Source: Whalleya microplaca
Taxonomy: Eukaryota; Ascomycota; Sordariomycetes; Xylariales; Xylariaceae
Reading direction: 5' to 3'
Assembly (NCBI GenBank): GCA_022497155.1
Contig: MU385714.1
Location: 1,302,001-1,366,000, forward strand
Length of the DNA stretch: 64,000 nt
The first letter of the stretch is position 1, and each line of letters opens with the position of its first letter. The notes below the pieces were generated by a model, which was not told the DNA's origin, searched no databases, and saw only the letters and a program-made list of their open reading frames with translations. Shown piece by piece: positions 43,591 through 55,331 of the stretch. Made by a program: the position numbers and the translations under genes.

Positions 43591-45560
43591 CAACACCAAA
43601 CCTCATTTTGGTTCCATTTTGGCTGTTACCGTACTCCCCAAGCTATGTAGAACATTCTAGCAGGAATAACATCTATATTAGGCACTTGCACTTTCATTAT
43701 TACTTCCCTGTCAGGAAACATATTTTTTCTCGGCTCCTTGTTATAACAGGTATGCCTCTCTAAACAGCAGTGGGCTGTTCTTGACAACTTCGGCTTCTTT
43801 CCATTGTAGGATGACTCACAGGAGTTGCCACCTTCAAAACGTATATGATCTGAGATCCCCCACCACTCTCCAGCTTTCCTTTCCTCATCACTTACTTCAA
43901 CAATTCTCCGGGGAAAACCATAAATAGTAAGGGCCCTTTAACCTCAGGTCCATCTTTTCCCTCCTCTTCTTTTTCTCAAATAAAGTCCTACACAAGCTTT
44001 CAGAACATACATATTCAACAGCCTAATAATGCTTGGGCACATATCTTTCCTGATAAGTAAGTACACACCTGTTCAACCTTGCTACCCCCAGCCTTCTTCA
44101 CCATCAAGGGCTGTCTATTTAATCACAAAAGTTGACATGCATGGCCTTTCAGCATATTTTTTGCATCTTACTGGCAAGTTCTTTCTGCACTTTCATAGCC
44201 TCAGTCACACACCCTATAATCCATGTTGTCTTGCAGCACTTGTTCAATTTTACACTGTTCCGTTTCACACTGTCATGCTGTTCTCACCTAACCGTTTTCT
44301 ACTGTTATATTTGGCCCTACCGTTTCACTATACTGTCACCAGATTGTTTCAAAGCATTTCACCTTGCACCTGCAGTTTATTACCTACCGCTTCTGCCATT
44401 TTCTCCTGCTTGCCCTGCTTGCCCTTTCAACCATTTCCCCCCATCATTTTCAACTTTCTGACTGCTTAATCCGTATCACACACTGTTTTCTACAACCATT
44501 CATTACGGATTCCATTCCAGCATTTCCATCCCGTCCATTATGCCCCCTATATATTCCATTAAGTTGTTCCATACACTATAGATCCCCGTCTACTATACAC
44601 TCTCTTCATTATATATCCGATAACTGACATAGGCTGCACAGCATTCAACACTAAAACCATCTTGATGGCCCTCGCCAGTAAGTTATCAAGCTTGCATTTA
44701 AACATACCTGCTACCCCTTATTTCCTCTATTCTACCTAACATTATCTGCATAGCCTTTACCTCCTACCTTTGAATATCCATTGTTCATTTGGCTCTGCCT
44801 TGTTATGCATAACATTCAGACTAAAATAAATACCTTGCCCCAATTTAACACCTTTTCTTGCTTCCCTATGATACTTGTTTACACCGTTCTGTCATCTACT
44901 TTCTCTTATACACAAGCTAAACTCTCGAACAGGAATGAGGATCAATGGTGATCTAACCCTTCAGCTAGTTATTTAAAGCTAGTGTAGGCAAATATGCATT
45001 ACACTTGAGGTCGGGAAACGGAAGCATGCTTTGGTGGCAGTATGGTGAAGTCTTCATGGACTGAAGATAGTAAGTACTTGTCACCTTATACAGCATTTGC
45101 CTTAACTACATTTTATTTGGGGATGGCTGCTTCACTACCGCCTTGTATCTGCTGCTCAGCATTATACATAATGTTGTAGCGGTGGCCTCTTACATCCCTC
45201 TTTAGGAGACAAGTTATATGCACCAGCTGGCTTCCTCATTCTTCAACGATAACACAGTCCGTCAACCCAGATAAGCTCTAAAATTGGAACCCTCTACACC
45301 ATATATACTATTCATGATTCTTTTCATCTCTCTAACTTCCTTTCCAAATGTCCTTTGCTTTCTTGCTATTCCTGGTTGGGTGGGCAGGAACTTTATCTTC
45401 AGTATACCTTTGCAAATATTCGTTCATATATCCTTCCCTGTTATTCTACCTTCTGTACTATTAATTATTTGCTGATGGCGAGAATAGTCTTGATACCATT
45501 GTCTAAGGCACACTCCAAGCTAAGGTTTGTGCAATCAAACCGACAGGTAAAAGTAGGCAT
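43591..45560. other. Pyrimidine-rich (plus strand) stretch without a supported gene
   Basis: About 1.9 kb is unusually rich in C and T on the plus strand, so the plus frames are Phe/Leu/Ser-rich and the minus strand has almost none. A frame at 44141 begins MAFQHIFCILLASSFCTFIA, which mimics a signal peptide, but the composition alone produces such strings. Several AGTAAGT strings follow short frames (44058, 44680, 45071) and could be donors. No gene is assigned. Confidence 0.4.
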
Positions 45561-46770
45561 ACCTGAACTTAAATTATATTAGTTGCATATACTAACGGGC
45601 GCAAAGAACTATCCCGAATCCTGTGTCCTCACATTCCTGCGGCTTCGATACCGAGCAACTTCTTCCGCCAGGTTCACCAATTCCGATGCCTCGCACAACA
45701 CCAAACGAGCCAGCTTTACTGAGACTAATAGGAGGTGGTAGGCCATTAGCTCTAGACCAACCAGGCTCTAGTCTCGACGCCTCGGCTCCTCGGTCTCTTA
45801 GGAGGATGGTACGCCAGGTCTACGAAGTTCGACGTCGGTTGGGATTATCCATCGGGTTGGTTGACGATATATGAGGTGACAGTGATGATTAATCACACCT
45901 ATATCAAACGATTGGTCTACCACCACCAAACACTCTTCAACGCCAGAGCCTCGGGGCACTTTGGTCTTGTCTAAGCATCGCTGGCGACCGACGAGTTCAC
46001 GATATACTCTCATCGGAAGGCCCAATTCATTTTCGAGCAAGGGGTTAAGTATACTCTGGCAGAAAATGGTGGAACGAGTTGAAGGGTTATGATAGCCCGT
46101 GTAATCCATAACCAAAGGCTGATGAAAACGCGCTCAAGGTGCCAAAAGATGAATGTGGTAGACCGAGAAGTTGTAAGATCGGAGAACCCGCTCTCAACTA
46201 CAAGCACACGGAGTTGATCAGCTTTGGTATCATTCGATGACCAAATCCCAGCCTTTTATCTCTGCACGCAGGCGTTTGTTAAAACCATGCCCTACAGGAA
46301 GAATAAGGACGATTACTCGGACCTCAACTCCCTGAAAGATGCTGCCAAAGATCCATCCCAAGGACGGGGTGCTGCCAGTCAATCTACCCGAGCCCTCTAA
46401 TTCCCAGGGCACATCCAGGGCACGAGGAACAACCAGAGCTCCCTCATGCCGCCACGTGCCAGAATATCTGACGTTTCTGTCCAGAGGACACGGGAAGCCT
46501 GCTCCCTCCTACCGCCGAGCTCCAGCATACCTATCATACCTATCTGAAGAAGGTTTGTTTGTCTGCTGGTCTATCTACTGGCCCGTCTGATGGACGAGCT
46601 GCTTAACCCTCACATCTACAAGGTGCATCAAGGACACGTGAGGCTGATTAGCCTACTCTCTCCACCTGTTCTCTTGTTGGAGGAGGAACAACAGCTGCTG
46701 ATGGCGAGTCACTCCGACACCCCTGCCACTTAATGACGGTTCCATCAAAGAATGCCATCGATACAATTAA
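45561..46770. other. Unassigned region, possible decayed mobile element
   Basis: Two modest plus-strand frames (45623-45874, with PGSSLDASAPRSLRRMVRQV; 46339-46590) are rich in Arg, Pro and Ser. They have no recognisable domain, and the surrounding sequence is broken by stops. GC content is higher than in the flanks. It may be a decayed retroelement gag region, but I could not show it. Confidence 0.35.
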
Positions 46771-46821
46771 GTCGACTGAATAACTGAGTCGACCTAGTCA
46801 CTAGGTCGACCTGATCACTTA
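46771..46821. repeat. 17-bp GTCGAC minisatellite, cluster 1
   Basis: Three consecutive 17-bp units: GTCGACTGAATAACTGA, GTCGACCTAGTCACTAG and GTCGACCTGATCACTTA. The consensus is GTCGACC-N2-ATCACT-N-G. Confidence 0.8.
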
Positions 46822-47589
46822 AACAGCCCTCAAAGGGGATCCCTCTGGCAATTTTCCTTTCATCCATCGTTGTAACCTCCTGTTGTCGCGCTGTTCACAA
46901 GTGCCCGACTGAACAATATGGCATCCAGAATTGGTGCAGACGTCCTTGCTGCCACTTCTACAAGTGATGCTCAGTCCAACAGCTTCTTTACGCCAGCCAG
47001 AGGAAATGATGCTGGTGACGTTGGTAAGAAGAAGTGTCAATTTTTCCACTTCCTCATCGTCCTTCTTTCAACCACATCCAAGAGAATCGCATCGAAGAGT
47101 CGTACTATAATGGGTAGAGCGCCTCCCGAGTCATATATTGCAGTCACTATTCAGACTTTTCAGATGAGTTCTTCCTCCGAGCGTGAGTCTCTGAAGAGAT
47201 TATAGACTGCAATGCTTCGGATTCCATCGATCAATATGTACACTATTAGCGGGAAGAGAATTATGATTATTGCTGGGTCTGGAGGAAGTCACCCACCAGT
47301 CCGCATATAACTACCTCTGCAGCTAGTATACATTGAACATATGCTCGACAGAGGCTAGGCTAATGTCAAAAATAGGGTCGAGGGGTACCGCGGGGATTCC
47401 GACTATGACTCCGATTGGGAGGATATAGAGAGTAAGGTGACCCTGAGAAACACGTCGTGTAATAGTGGAGGAAGACTTTTCCCCAATCTTCAACAAGGCT
47501 GGGAGCTCACCCGTAAGTGGAATGGATATTAGAGATATATTGACAATATGCTAATAATTTATTAAAGACCCGCCGATTGCACGAATCTA
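46822..47589. other. Unassigned sequence between the two GTCGAC minisatellites
   Basis: A plus-strand frame begins ATG at 46918 (MASRIGADVLAATSTSDAQS) and stays open to 47205 but has no recognised domain. The rest is broken. The frame could be the start of a decayed element gene. Confidence 0.35.
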
Positions 47590-47640
47590 GTCGACCCAAC
47601 TAGTTCGTCGACCGGATCACTCGGTCGACCTTAACACTGG
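47590..47640. repeat. 17-bp GTCGAC minisatellite, cluster 2
   Basis: Three 17-bp units: GTCGACCCAACTAGTTC, GTCGACCGGATCACTCG and GTCGACCTTAACACTGG, then a truncated GTC. Same unit and same copy number as cluster 1, 820 bp away. Confidence 0.8.
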
Positions 47641-47790
47641 GTCAAGAATATCATCACCGGCTGAGACTGGTACCGAAGCTGTCGCCGCTGAGGTTCTACG
47701 TACTATATCAAAGCGACCGTCTCATGCCGATGTAAAGGCTACGACAAAATTCCTTTACTATCCCCTACCCCCCATCGTCGGGTCGGGGAT

Positions 47791-47945
47791 TGTTGAAATA
47801 GACGCAGGCTATGAGTATCATAGTAGTTATTATTAGGGAAGTATCATCACTAGAGTCAGAGGCGGCAGAGCCTCCTATATATAAGCCACAGCTTGTGGGG
47901 CGTTCCCAGCCACCTGAATTATCAGCCACACATCCCTGTATTCCG
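47791..47945 (+). repeat. LTR-like repeat, copy A
   Basis: Begins TGTTGAAATAGACGCAGG and matches copy B at 51678 over about 155 bp with substitutions and small gaps. It contains a TATA-like TATATATAAG at 47876-47885 followed by CCACAG, and shared blocks AAGTATCATCACTAGAGTC and CAGCCACC. A TG start and an internal TATA box are typical of retrotransposon LTRs. The far end is not defined because homology stops around TCCG. Confidence 0.6.
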
Positions 47946-48488
47946 ACAGGGATGAAGCCGAGTCCCTTGCAAAGGGACATAGGTTCAGGATTATTACAGT
48001 ACCTGGCGGCGAACGCCGGCAAATGCTTGTCGGGCGCCCGAGTATCCACGGGGGCATTTGACCGAGCTCTCCAAATGTATTATGTCCCTGCAGGTGAGAG
48101 AGCCGGTGCCGCCGATAATTTCACCAATGGCGGGACGATTATGGTGTCTTAGAATAAGATCACCATGCCGAGCGTAGACGACCACGAAGATGAAGATATG
48201 GATGAGCATATTCTGACAAAGACCTACTGATATCTTCTCGTAACGATGGAGCAACTAGTCACCGTCTCTAGAAGCCTATGAGAGCTCTTGGATCCATCAT
48301 GGAGTTCATACTCTTCGCGTTACCAGCAGCCGACCTGCTGATCAACCTCTCTCTTACAACGAAACAAGCCTCGTTAAAGCTCTTCATCATTCTCATCATG
48401 ATTTTTCTTTCCAAAAGAATTAGCCTATCATCCTAATAAGTATAGGAACAACGATGAGTCTAAGCAGAATCAGAGTGGAATAACTTAC

Positions 48489-48527
<39 letters not shown>
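48489..48527. repeat. (CTA)13 microsatellite
   Basis: Thirteen uninterrupted CTA units. Confidence 0.95.
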
Positions 48528-49229
48528 TCATAGCTTGAAGAGTCGCAGATATATTGTCCTCAATTGGATTGCCTAGACTTCTAGTCCGGCGCATTAGGCG
48601 TCTCTTGTACCCTCAACTATCCAAACACTTAGTACGGCTACCTCTAGGTCTATGAGGTAGTTCTGTTCCGACTTCACACTAGACACCTCTTGGAGCTCTA
48701 CATAAATAAAGTTCGCTCTATTACGACAGTCAATAATGTAACCAATATTCGGGTTTAGACAGGCAGGGAACTCTGCATACCCTAACTCGCGTCGACGTAG
48801 ACTACGTCGACCTGATGAAATTTGGAATCATACTTTCGACTCCAAGCGCCATTGTGATACCAACATCAGCTTCTAGCCAAGCTAGAACTTCGATATCGAA
48901 GTGGACCGCGCCCACTCTACACCACTGTTTATACAGTTGGTAAAATATGCTCCTTTTGAGCCACTGGACCAGATATATATACCCCTGGTGGAGGCGGAAC
49001 AGCCTGGAGAGAGTTCACCCAAAGTGTGATCTAAACTCCCGCTCCCTCCATAGAAAGCGAAGGGTAGTCAATCTCCTTCACTTTCTTTAAGAAACACGAG
49101 CTGTGAGAACCTCTCCGATCTGGAGTAGGCAGAATAATAGATGATGGAACCATCCGAAAGGGATCGAGGTAAATGGCGCTCTGCCTCCAACTGGCTTCGT
49201 ATGCCAATGGAAATATGCTTGGAGCCGCC

Positions 49230-49246
49230 GGGGGGGGGGGGGGGGG
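49230..49246 (+). repeat. 17-base G homopolymer
   Basis: An uninterrupted run of 17 G. It could be a length-variable site or a sequencing/assembly soft spot. Confidence 0.95.
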
Positions 49247-51677
49247 AGACTCCAGCTTGCAGACGTGGGTAGCTCCGGGCAAGGCTGTCCAAGGCCTGGT
49301 CCTAGGAAAGCCCCAAGGTCCAAAACTTTTCCGGGGCTACATGAAGTCAGGCGATCGATGCCTCGTGTATAGCAGGTTCGACACAGGTGACCTGGTTCAG
49401 AAGCAGATCCTCCTTGTCCAAGCGTGGAGTGGATCAGAACAAGGAGAGGCGTTGTTGTCGACTGGACTTTGTCCCTGCGAAAGCGAGAACAGATTAGCTT
49501 GCAGGAGAAGTCGAACAAGAAACAGACCATTCCAGGGCGAGAGTGATGATGATGATGCACTCGATCGTACTGTTCTGGACGGTACTGCTGTGCCCGACAA
49601 TCGGCATCTCCTTCGAGAGACCCTACACCACGTCGATATTTTCTACTGTTAGCTTACCGGCCTCACTGCCAAGCAGGTGGATTACCAGAGATCCAACGCT
49701 TTAACGATAACCCCAACGTCCCCGTGTTCCTCCTCACAACCGGAGTGAGTAGTACCGTGTTCAGCCTAACTACTGCGAACAAGGTAACTCTCTTTGATCA
49801 GTCAGATAGCTCGTAAGACGATGTCCATGCGCGCAAAGCCGTATAATTAGCGCGGCCAGAACGAGAATTTCAGGGGCATGTTGTGCTAGATGCTCTCGCT
49901 GTTAATGATTCCTTCGGTGGGAAGGCTACTCATAAGGAGATAGCTACGAAATAGCCAAGATGTATGCAGCTGCCCAGGTCAGAGAACACTGACTGTAACC
50001 AACCGTCTCTCATCGAGGAGAAATCTAAGGAGGCGTTGTGATGGACTGATCCGATCCTAGATGAGTTAATGGCGGTGCGGTGGCCAGGCTCGACGCGCGT
50101 ATATGCACATCGAGACTAAGTTCGGCCACCGGATCCATGTCGGATGCTGGAGACTCAAGTGCCACCTCCAGAACCAAAGTGATGCCCTGGATACGAAAGA
50201 GTATCAATGAAAATGCACTGAGAAGCATCTCTCCAGCACGAGGTTCATGAGGCCAACGACCAGCCAGCTGCTAGGTCTCTATAAAACAGATGTCAGAGAT
50301 TAGAAATGGCTCTTCAATCTTCAGGGCATAACAAGCAAGGCGGCCTGCTTCGCTTGGAGGGAGACTCGGAAGCTTTATGGCGCTATGTACTGGAGTCTGG
50401 AGAACTCCCAAAAGCAAATGCGTGAGTCCCTGAACGCGCTGAACACGAGGGGTCTCATCGGAGAAGGCGCATAGGGAAGGACACCGCATTTGACAATTGA
50501 CTTTGGCCCAATGAATTTCCTTCTCAGAAGAGGCATTAGCAACATGCTTGCAGGAGACGAACCGAATTTCCTAGCCATGGGTGTATCAATGTCGAAATTG
50601 AAGGCATCGTGACGCGTCTCCAGCAGGAAGATGGAACAGACGAATCAGCTCGATACTGCTGACATAGAGATTCTTCCCAATATCTGGAAGCTTCAGGCGA
50701 TGCAATATTTAAGGAAGAACTGAAATACTTTCAAACCCTTGATATCAGGAGATGGGCATGACACAGATGCCAGACATAGAGGTTGTCTCTAATTTCTCCA
50801 AAAGGTCCGGTCGACCCAACAAAGGTAGTTCTGAAGAGAAAGACTACCTAGTAGTAACAGAAAGATCGAGCAGATCAATGTGACACAGATTTCATGACAT
50901 TGAGATACTCCAAATATCTCTGCCGAGGTTTCAGACAACGCCAGAAGTAAGGCAGTGATCAAGCGTAAGACTAGCAGAACGGGGCTAGCAGAGTAGTACT
51001 AGTGGGCTAAAGTACCACAGGCCATGGGGTATAGAGGAAAGGCGAGGGCCACAAACAACCCCAGGATCATTCTAGTTGACTAAAAGCCGCACCTACGACG
51101 GAATTATTAAAGTCATCTTGATAATCATAGTAGCCACCACAGGTTAAATTTTGGCCTACACTTGAGTATGAAGTGTCTGGTGGTCCAAGCTGCAACGGAG
51201 AACCAGATTTTCGAACTTATCCCGCCTATACAAAACTTCATACACTAGTACAATACCTCTAGTAATTTTGTGGAGTTCTGTACTAAAGAAAATCCTTGAA
51301 ACTATTCTGATAATAACTGAAAGTTGACCCGCACCGGGGACATCTGTAGTTGGCAATTAAAGAGAGCAGGCTCGTCTGTTGTTCATCTCGGAAGTCCGAC
51401 GGCAAATGCACTGTCTCAGATATTTAATTCTCTCGAGGACTCCGAGTGGATACATGAAGTCCCGCTTCATCCTTAGCTTTGTTGATTCCTCCTTACTCTT
51501 ACACTATCACCACTATCTACAATTCGCTTGCCATCACCAATTACCTGTCACAAGCCACCCACCTGCAGCAAGATCAAGCCATTAAAAGTTAGTTTTACGG
51601 CTATAAAAAATGAAATAAAAATGAAACTTTTTCACTCGTTTTCGCTTTCAATGTCCGTCAACCACTCTAATTTCTTG

Positions 51678-51834
51678 TGATGAAATAGACGCAGGTTATA
51701 AGTAGTATAGTAGTTATTATCAGAGAAGTATCATCACTAGAGTCTGACAGGAGGGAGTCCTCCTATATATAAGCCACAGTTTGTAAGGTATCCCAGCCAC
51801 CTAGATTATCACAGCCACACATCCCTATAATCCG
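51678..51834 (+). repeat. LTR-like repeat, copy B
   Basis: Direct-orientation partner of copy A. It begins TGATGAAATAGACGCAGG, carries TATATATAAG at 51764-51773 and ends at ATCCCTATAATCCG. About 155 bp align with copy A. The two lie 3.9 kb apart, as would two LTRs of one decayed element or two solo LTRs. Confidence 0.6.
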
Positions 51835-52055
51835 CCATCTTACTTCACTTTTCTCGATACCAATGCCTATTTCTTATACGACTTAGTCCATAACAGCCGA
51901 CAATAATGAGCACTAGATTGTTGTGCTGTAAGAAGCGCTCGATGTGTCTTCTGAATGCCACTGTCGTAACTGAACTTACGAAGGCTAAGGCTATAACAGT
52001 AATAATATAAGTAGTTTGGAAAGTCTGTGGTTATAAGTCAGGCACGCGTATGTAC

Positions 52056-52086
<31 letters not shown>

Positions 52087-52881
52087 CTAGTAGCAGCGGC
52101 TAGTTATGAGGCATGGGGCACTTACATACTCAAGTAGATACCTAGTCAATACCCGCCAGGTCCAAGGTTGTCTTTACATGCCGGCTCTACCTGTATCCAA
52201 CGGGCATATTTCATCGACAAGCAACTACACTACGCCCCCGGTATCTTACGAAGCAGAGAAAATATTGGGCGCGCATGGACTCCTCCTTCGACTCCGGCTG
52301 TTCTCAAACAACACTAGGTTCCTATAGATGCGTACAGTGGTACTATTGACAGCTAAAGTGCTACCGACCCTGTCTCAGTTTATATAGTCACTTCATGAGA
52401 GTCACCTAATAATGCAAATCTTTATTATTCCTACTTTCGGTTTGTTTTGACAGAGTTATCATTTTCAGTTAGGAAATTTGCAGGACAGGGTCGACGTGGC
52501 CGTTATTGCTATAGATTTGGTCTTCTTATCTTATTAACTCTTATACTAAGAAGCTAGCAAATTTTCGAGCCCTTCTGCTCGAGGTAGCGTAGATAGCTAA
52601 CCTCGGTAGGCATGGAAATAATGGAGAAGATGGGCATATAATTCCACAGTTGTGGCCAGATATTTATGATACTTCAGAGAGCAGCGGGGGAAAGGAAAGC
52701 ATCCCACTTCTTCCAATTTTATTCGGGCTATCTTCTCGTCACTTCGCAAGTCTTTGTGCACAACTTCGCTAGTCTGAAGGTCAATATTGACGCTCTGCAG
52801 GTATAATTAAATAGGTCTTGTCATATTCCCAGTCGTAACAAAAGGAGCTATCTAGCTTGCTCAGGGCCAAGAAGAGGTGAG
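51835..52881. other. Unassigned region
   Basis: No gene supported. It contains the TA microsatellite at 52059-52086 and ends in GAGGTGAG (52874-52881), the left target-site copy of the hAT-type element. Confidence 0.5.
52059..52086. repeat. (TA)14 microsatellite
   Basis: Fourteen TA units in a row. Confidence 0.95.
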
Positions 52882-53395
52882 CAGGGTTGTAATCCACTCC
52901 ACCCACTCCACCAGTGGCTTAAGTGGAGTGGGTGGCCTTTATCCCACGATAGAGCCGTGTGGAGTGGACCCACGGGAGGTGTATATGGAGTGGGTGGCCA
53001 CAAAGTGGACGTGGATTAAGGGGTATTAGCCACAGGTGAGGCGTATATTAGCCACAGGGAAGGCGTATATTAGCCATAGGGGAGGCGTATTTCAGCCACA
53101 GCGTCAGTCATAATCAGCCACAGCCATTAGCCATAATCAGCCACAGCTATCAGCCATATACCAGCCACAGCTGTCAGCCATATTACCTGTTAGGAAAATC
53201 AGTAATTTTACTAGTAATTACTAGCAGCAAACCTCCTACTCCACAGTTAGTCCATCCACCTACCCACTTCCACCCACGAGAGCTTCAAGTGGACGTGGAT
53301 TAGTTAGCAGCAAGGCCAGATGGAGTGGAATGGAGTGGAGTGGCTCTTATAAAGTGGCCCACGCGTGGATTAGCGTGGAGTGGATTATAACCTTG
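52882..53395 (+). mobile_element. hAT-type MITE, copy 1
   Basis: A 514-bp non-coding element. The left end is CAGGGTTGTAATCCACTCCA and the right end, reverse-complemented, is CAAGGTTATAATCCACTCCA, so terminal inverted repeats match over about 20 bp with few differences. It is flanked by a perfect 8-bp duplication GAGGTGAG (52874-52881 and 53396-53403). An 8-bp duplication and a CA(A/G)GG start are hallmarks of the hAT superfamily. Inside are repeated CCACTCC/GGAGTGG blocks and several TTAGCCACAG-type subrepeats near 53030-53170. There is no open frame, so it needs a transposase from elsewhere. Confidence 0.9.
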
Positions 53396-53986
53396 GAGGT
53401 GAGCCCGCTTATTCGGAATCATTTTTTTTAATATTAGGCCGTGTTTACCAACTTGACTGCGGCCACTGGCTTCGATTAAAAATGTATTTTTTTGCTACTA
53501 TAAAGGGGTCTCTTTATTGAACCTTACCTTTTTTAGGTATGATTTATAGCTATATAATAGCTATAAGTTATATATAATTCCTATAGCGGCAGTAGTTAGC
53601 TTTATAAAAAACGGGGTTATATACCCCCTGTTTTTTAGGTAATTTTACTTAAAAAAGCAGGTAATTTAACCGCCGCAATTATTATAGCGGCTATTATAAT
53701 TTATAATAGCCGTAAATAAAATTATAATAATAGCTATATATTATTATTAAATAAAGTTAGTTTTTTATTTAAAATCTTTAGGTAATTTTATTAATTAAAA
53801 TTATTATTACTTTAAAATAAATAATAATTACGCCCGATAATTAATAATAATAGCATTTATAAAAGTAGCAGCACTCGCGGTTATTAATATTAAAAAAAAC
53901 GAGAATAATTTTATTAATTTTACTCGTTTCGGAATAAATTTCGAGCTTCCGGACGGCGAAAACCTTGTTAATTATTATATATTTAA

Positions 53987-54170
53987 TAATATAAAATGTA
54001 TGGGGTGGAGTAATATATTATATAAAAGATAAAGATCTAGCATTTAAGTTATAGCTCCGCTATAACTTAAATGCTTAAAATCTCTTATCTTTTTTATCTA
54101 CTTTATTTTATTTAAGCTAAGTTAGCCTTAAGAGATAAAGGCCCGTAAGGCCCTGTATCATTTAATATTA
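53987..54170. mobile_element. Small nested palindromic repeat, copy a
   Basis: About 184 bp. The left end TAATATAAAATGTATGGGG and reverse-complemented right end TAATATTAAATGATACAGGG form an inverted repeat. The centre holds a near-perfect hairpin around CTCCG, with arms AGCATTTAAGTTATAGC. A second copy at 55332 aligns over the whole length, so this is a MITE-like unit. Confidence 0.65.
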
Positions 54171-54299
54171 TAGATAAATTATTTAAAAATACCTTTAAAA
54201 TAATTAAAATAACGCTATTATTTTTCGAATAATAGCTTAAAACGACTATTTATTTAGCTTTTAGCAGGAATATTTTAGTCTGTTAAAAATTAATGATAT

Positions 54300-54965
54300 T
54301 TTTATAGTTATATATTTTTAATAAGTTATAACAAAATGTTAGGCTGTTATAAAATTATTTTATAAAAGTAATTAGTTTTATTATTTATAAGGTCCTTTAA
54401 GCTTATTAGGTATTATTTAAGAATTTTATATATTTAAGGGAGGTAGATAGCGAGCTATTTAATAAGGTAGTTTGTAATCTTAAAAAATGGCTATATTTTA
54501 AGAATTATATCGGCGTTATTAATAGTACTTTTATACATGTTTTCGTCCCTAAAGCTAACGTAAGGGTATAAAAGTCTCGGAAAAACAAAACGGCTTAAAA
54601 TATATTAGTAGTTATAAATTTTAATAGAATATTTATATATATATTTACCGGCTATAAAAATTTTATATATAATAATAAGGTAATAAGGCTAATTAAAAAC
54701 GAAGGTTTTATTATACCTATAGGAAAATACGTTTTAGCTAATATTATTTATAACTAAAAAAAAGAAATATTAGTTTTATACGAAAAAATAAAATATTACC
54801 TAAAAAAATAAAGGGTTATAAGTAAACGGCTACGGAATTATTATAAGTTATTTAATTTTCGGTATAACTTATTAAAAGTAACGGTTAAAAAAGTATTCGG
54901 AACGTTAAAAAAAAGATAGAAAATTATTAAAAATAACGCGCCTAAATATTCTATTATTAATTAGA
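54300..54965 (+). pseudogene. Harbinger DDE transposase relic
   Basis: One plus-strand frame, without any indel over about 450 bp, reads pieces of a plant/fungal-type Harbinger nuclease with stops: IGVINSTFIHVFVPKA (family IGxIDGTHIPVxVP), NILVVINFNRIFIYIFTGY (family NVLAxCDFDMxFxYVLxGW), FIIPIGKYVLANIIY (family F.IPPGKYYLADAGY), YKLFNFRYNLLKVTVKKVFG (family KELFNxRHAxLRNVIERVFG), then TLKKR-stop-KII where relatives have LKxRWKIL. The DDE Asp of IDG is now Asn and the Gly is Ser. Stops replace Gln and Trp. All changes I checked are C-to-T or G-to-A, as RIP makes. The N-terminal limit (54300) is approximate. Confidence 0.75.
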
Positions 54966-55331
54966 TTTTTTTCGTATACGCTTTAACGGCAATTTATAAC
55001 TTTATAGCGCTAATAAAGTTTATATTTAATAAAGTCGAAAATAAGGATATTATAATATTTATAACCGAATATAGCGTACCGGCATAATAAAAAAGCGCTA
55101 ATAAAAGACTTTTTAATTTACCTATAAACGAAGTAATTTTAAATAATTATAATTAATTAAAAAAAGCTATTATAAAAAAAATGTAATAGGATTATTATGT
55201 TTATTTAAAGTAGGAACTGTAGTAATTTAAAAAGCGCGCTAATTAATTAAAGTTATTAAAAAATGGCGTTATTAAAAGTGTTGTTAAAAAGGTGTTATTA
55301 AAGGGAAAGGGATTAATTACAGCTATTTTTT

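Larger units (their letters stand above)
47946..51677. other. Sequence between the two LTR-like repeats
   Basis: About 3.7 kb with no intact protein gene. The longest plus frame (49173-49652, 159 residues) spans a 17-G run and has no recognisable domain; an equally long minus frame overlaps it. If copies A and B are paired LTRs, this is the decayed interior of a retroelement, but I could not find reverse transcriptase, integrase or protease motifs. Confidence 0.35.

Noticed and set aside
44029..44469. 146-residue frame and a signal-peptide-like start at 44141
   Set aside because: Explained by pyrimidine-rich composition, which yields Phe/Leu/Ser strings in several overlapping frames.
49173..49652. 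159-residue frame with poly-Gly
   Set aside because: Depends on a 17-G run, lies in repeat-rich sequence, has an equally long antisense frame and no recognisable domain.
52059..52086. TA run considered as a centromere or origin signal
   Set aside because: A simple dinucleotide repeat; nothing else supports such a role.
53030..53180. Regularly spaced GCCACAG repeats considered as a CRISPR-like array
   Set aside because: Units are too short and irregular and lie inside a MITE in a fungal genome.
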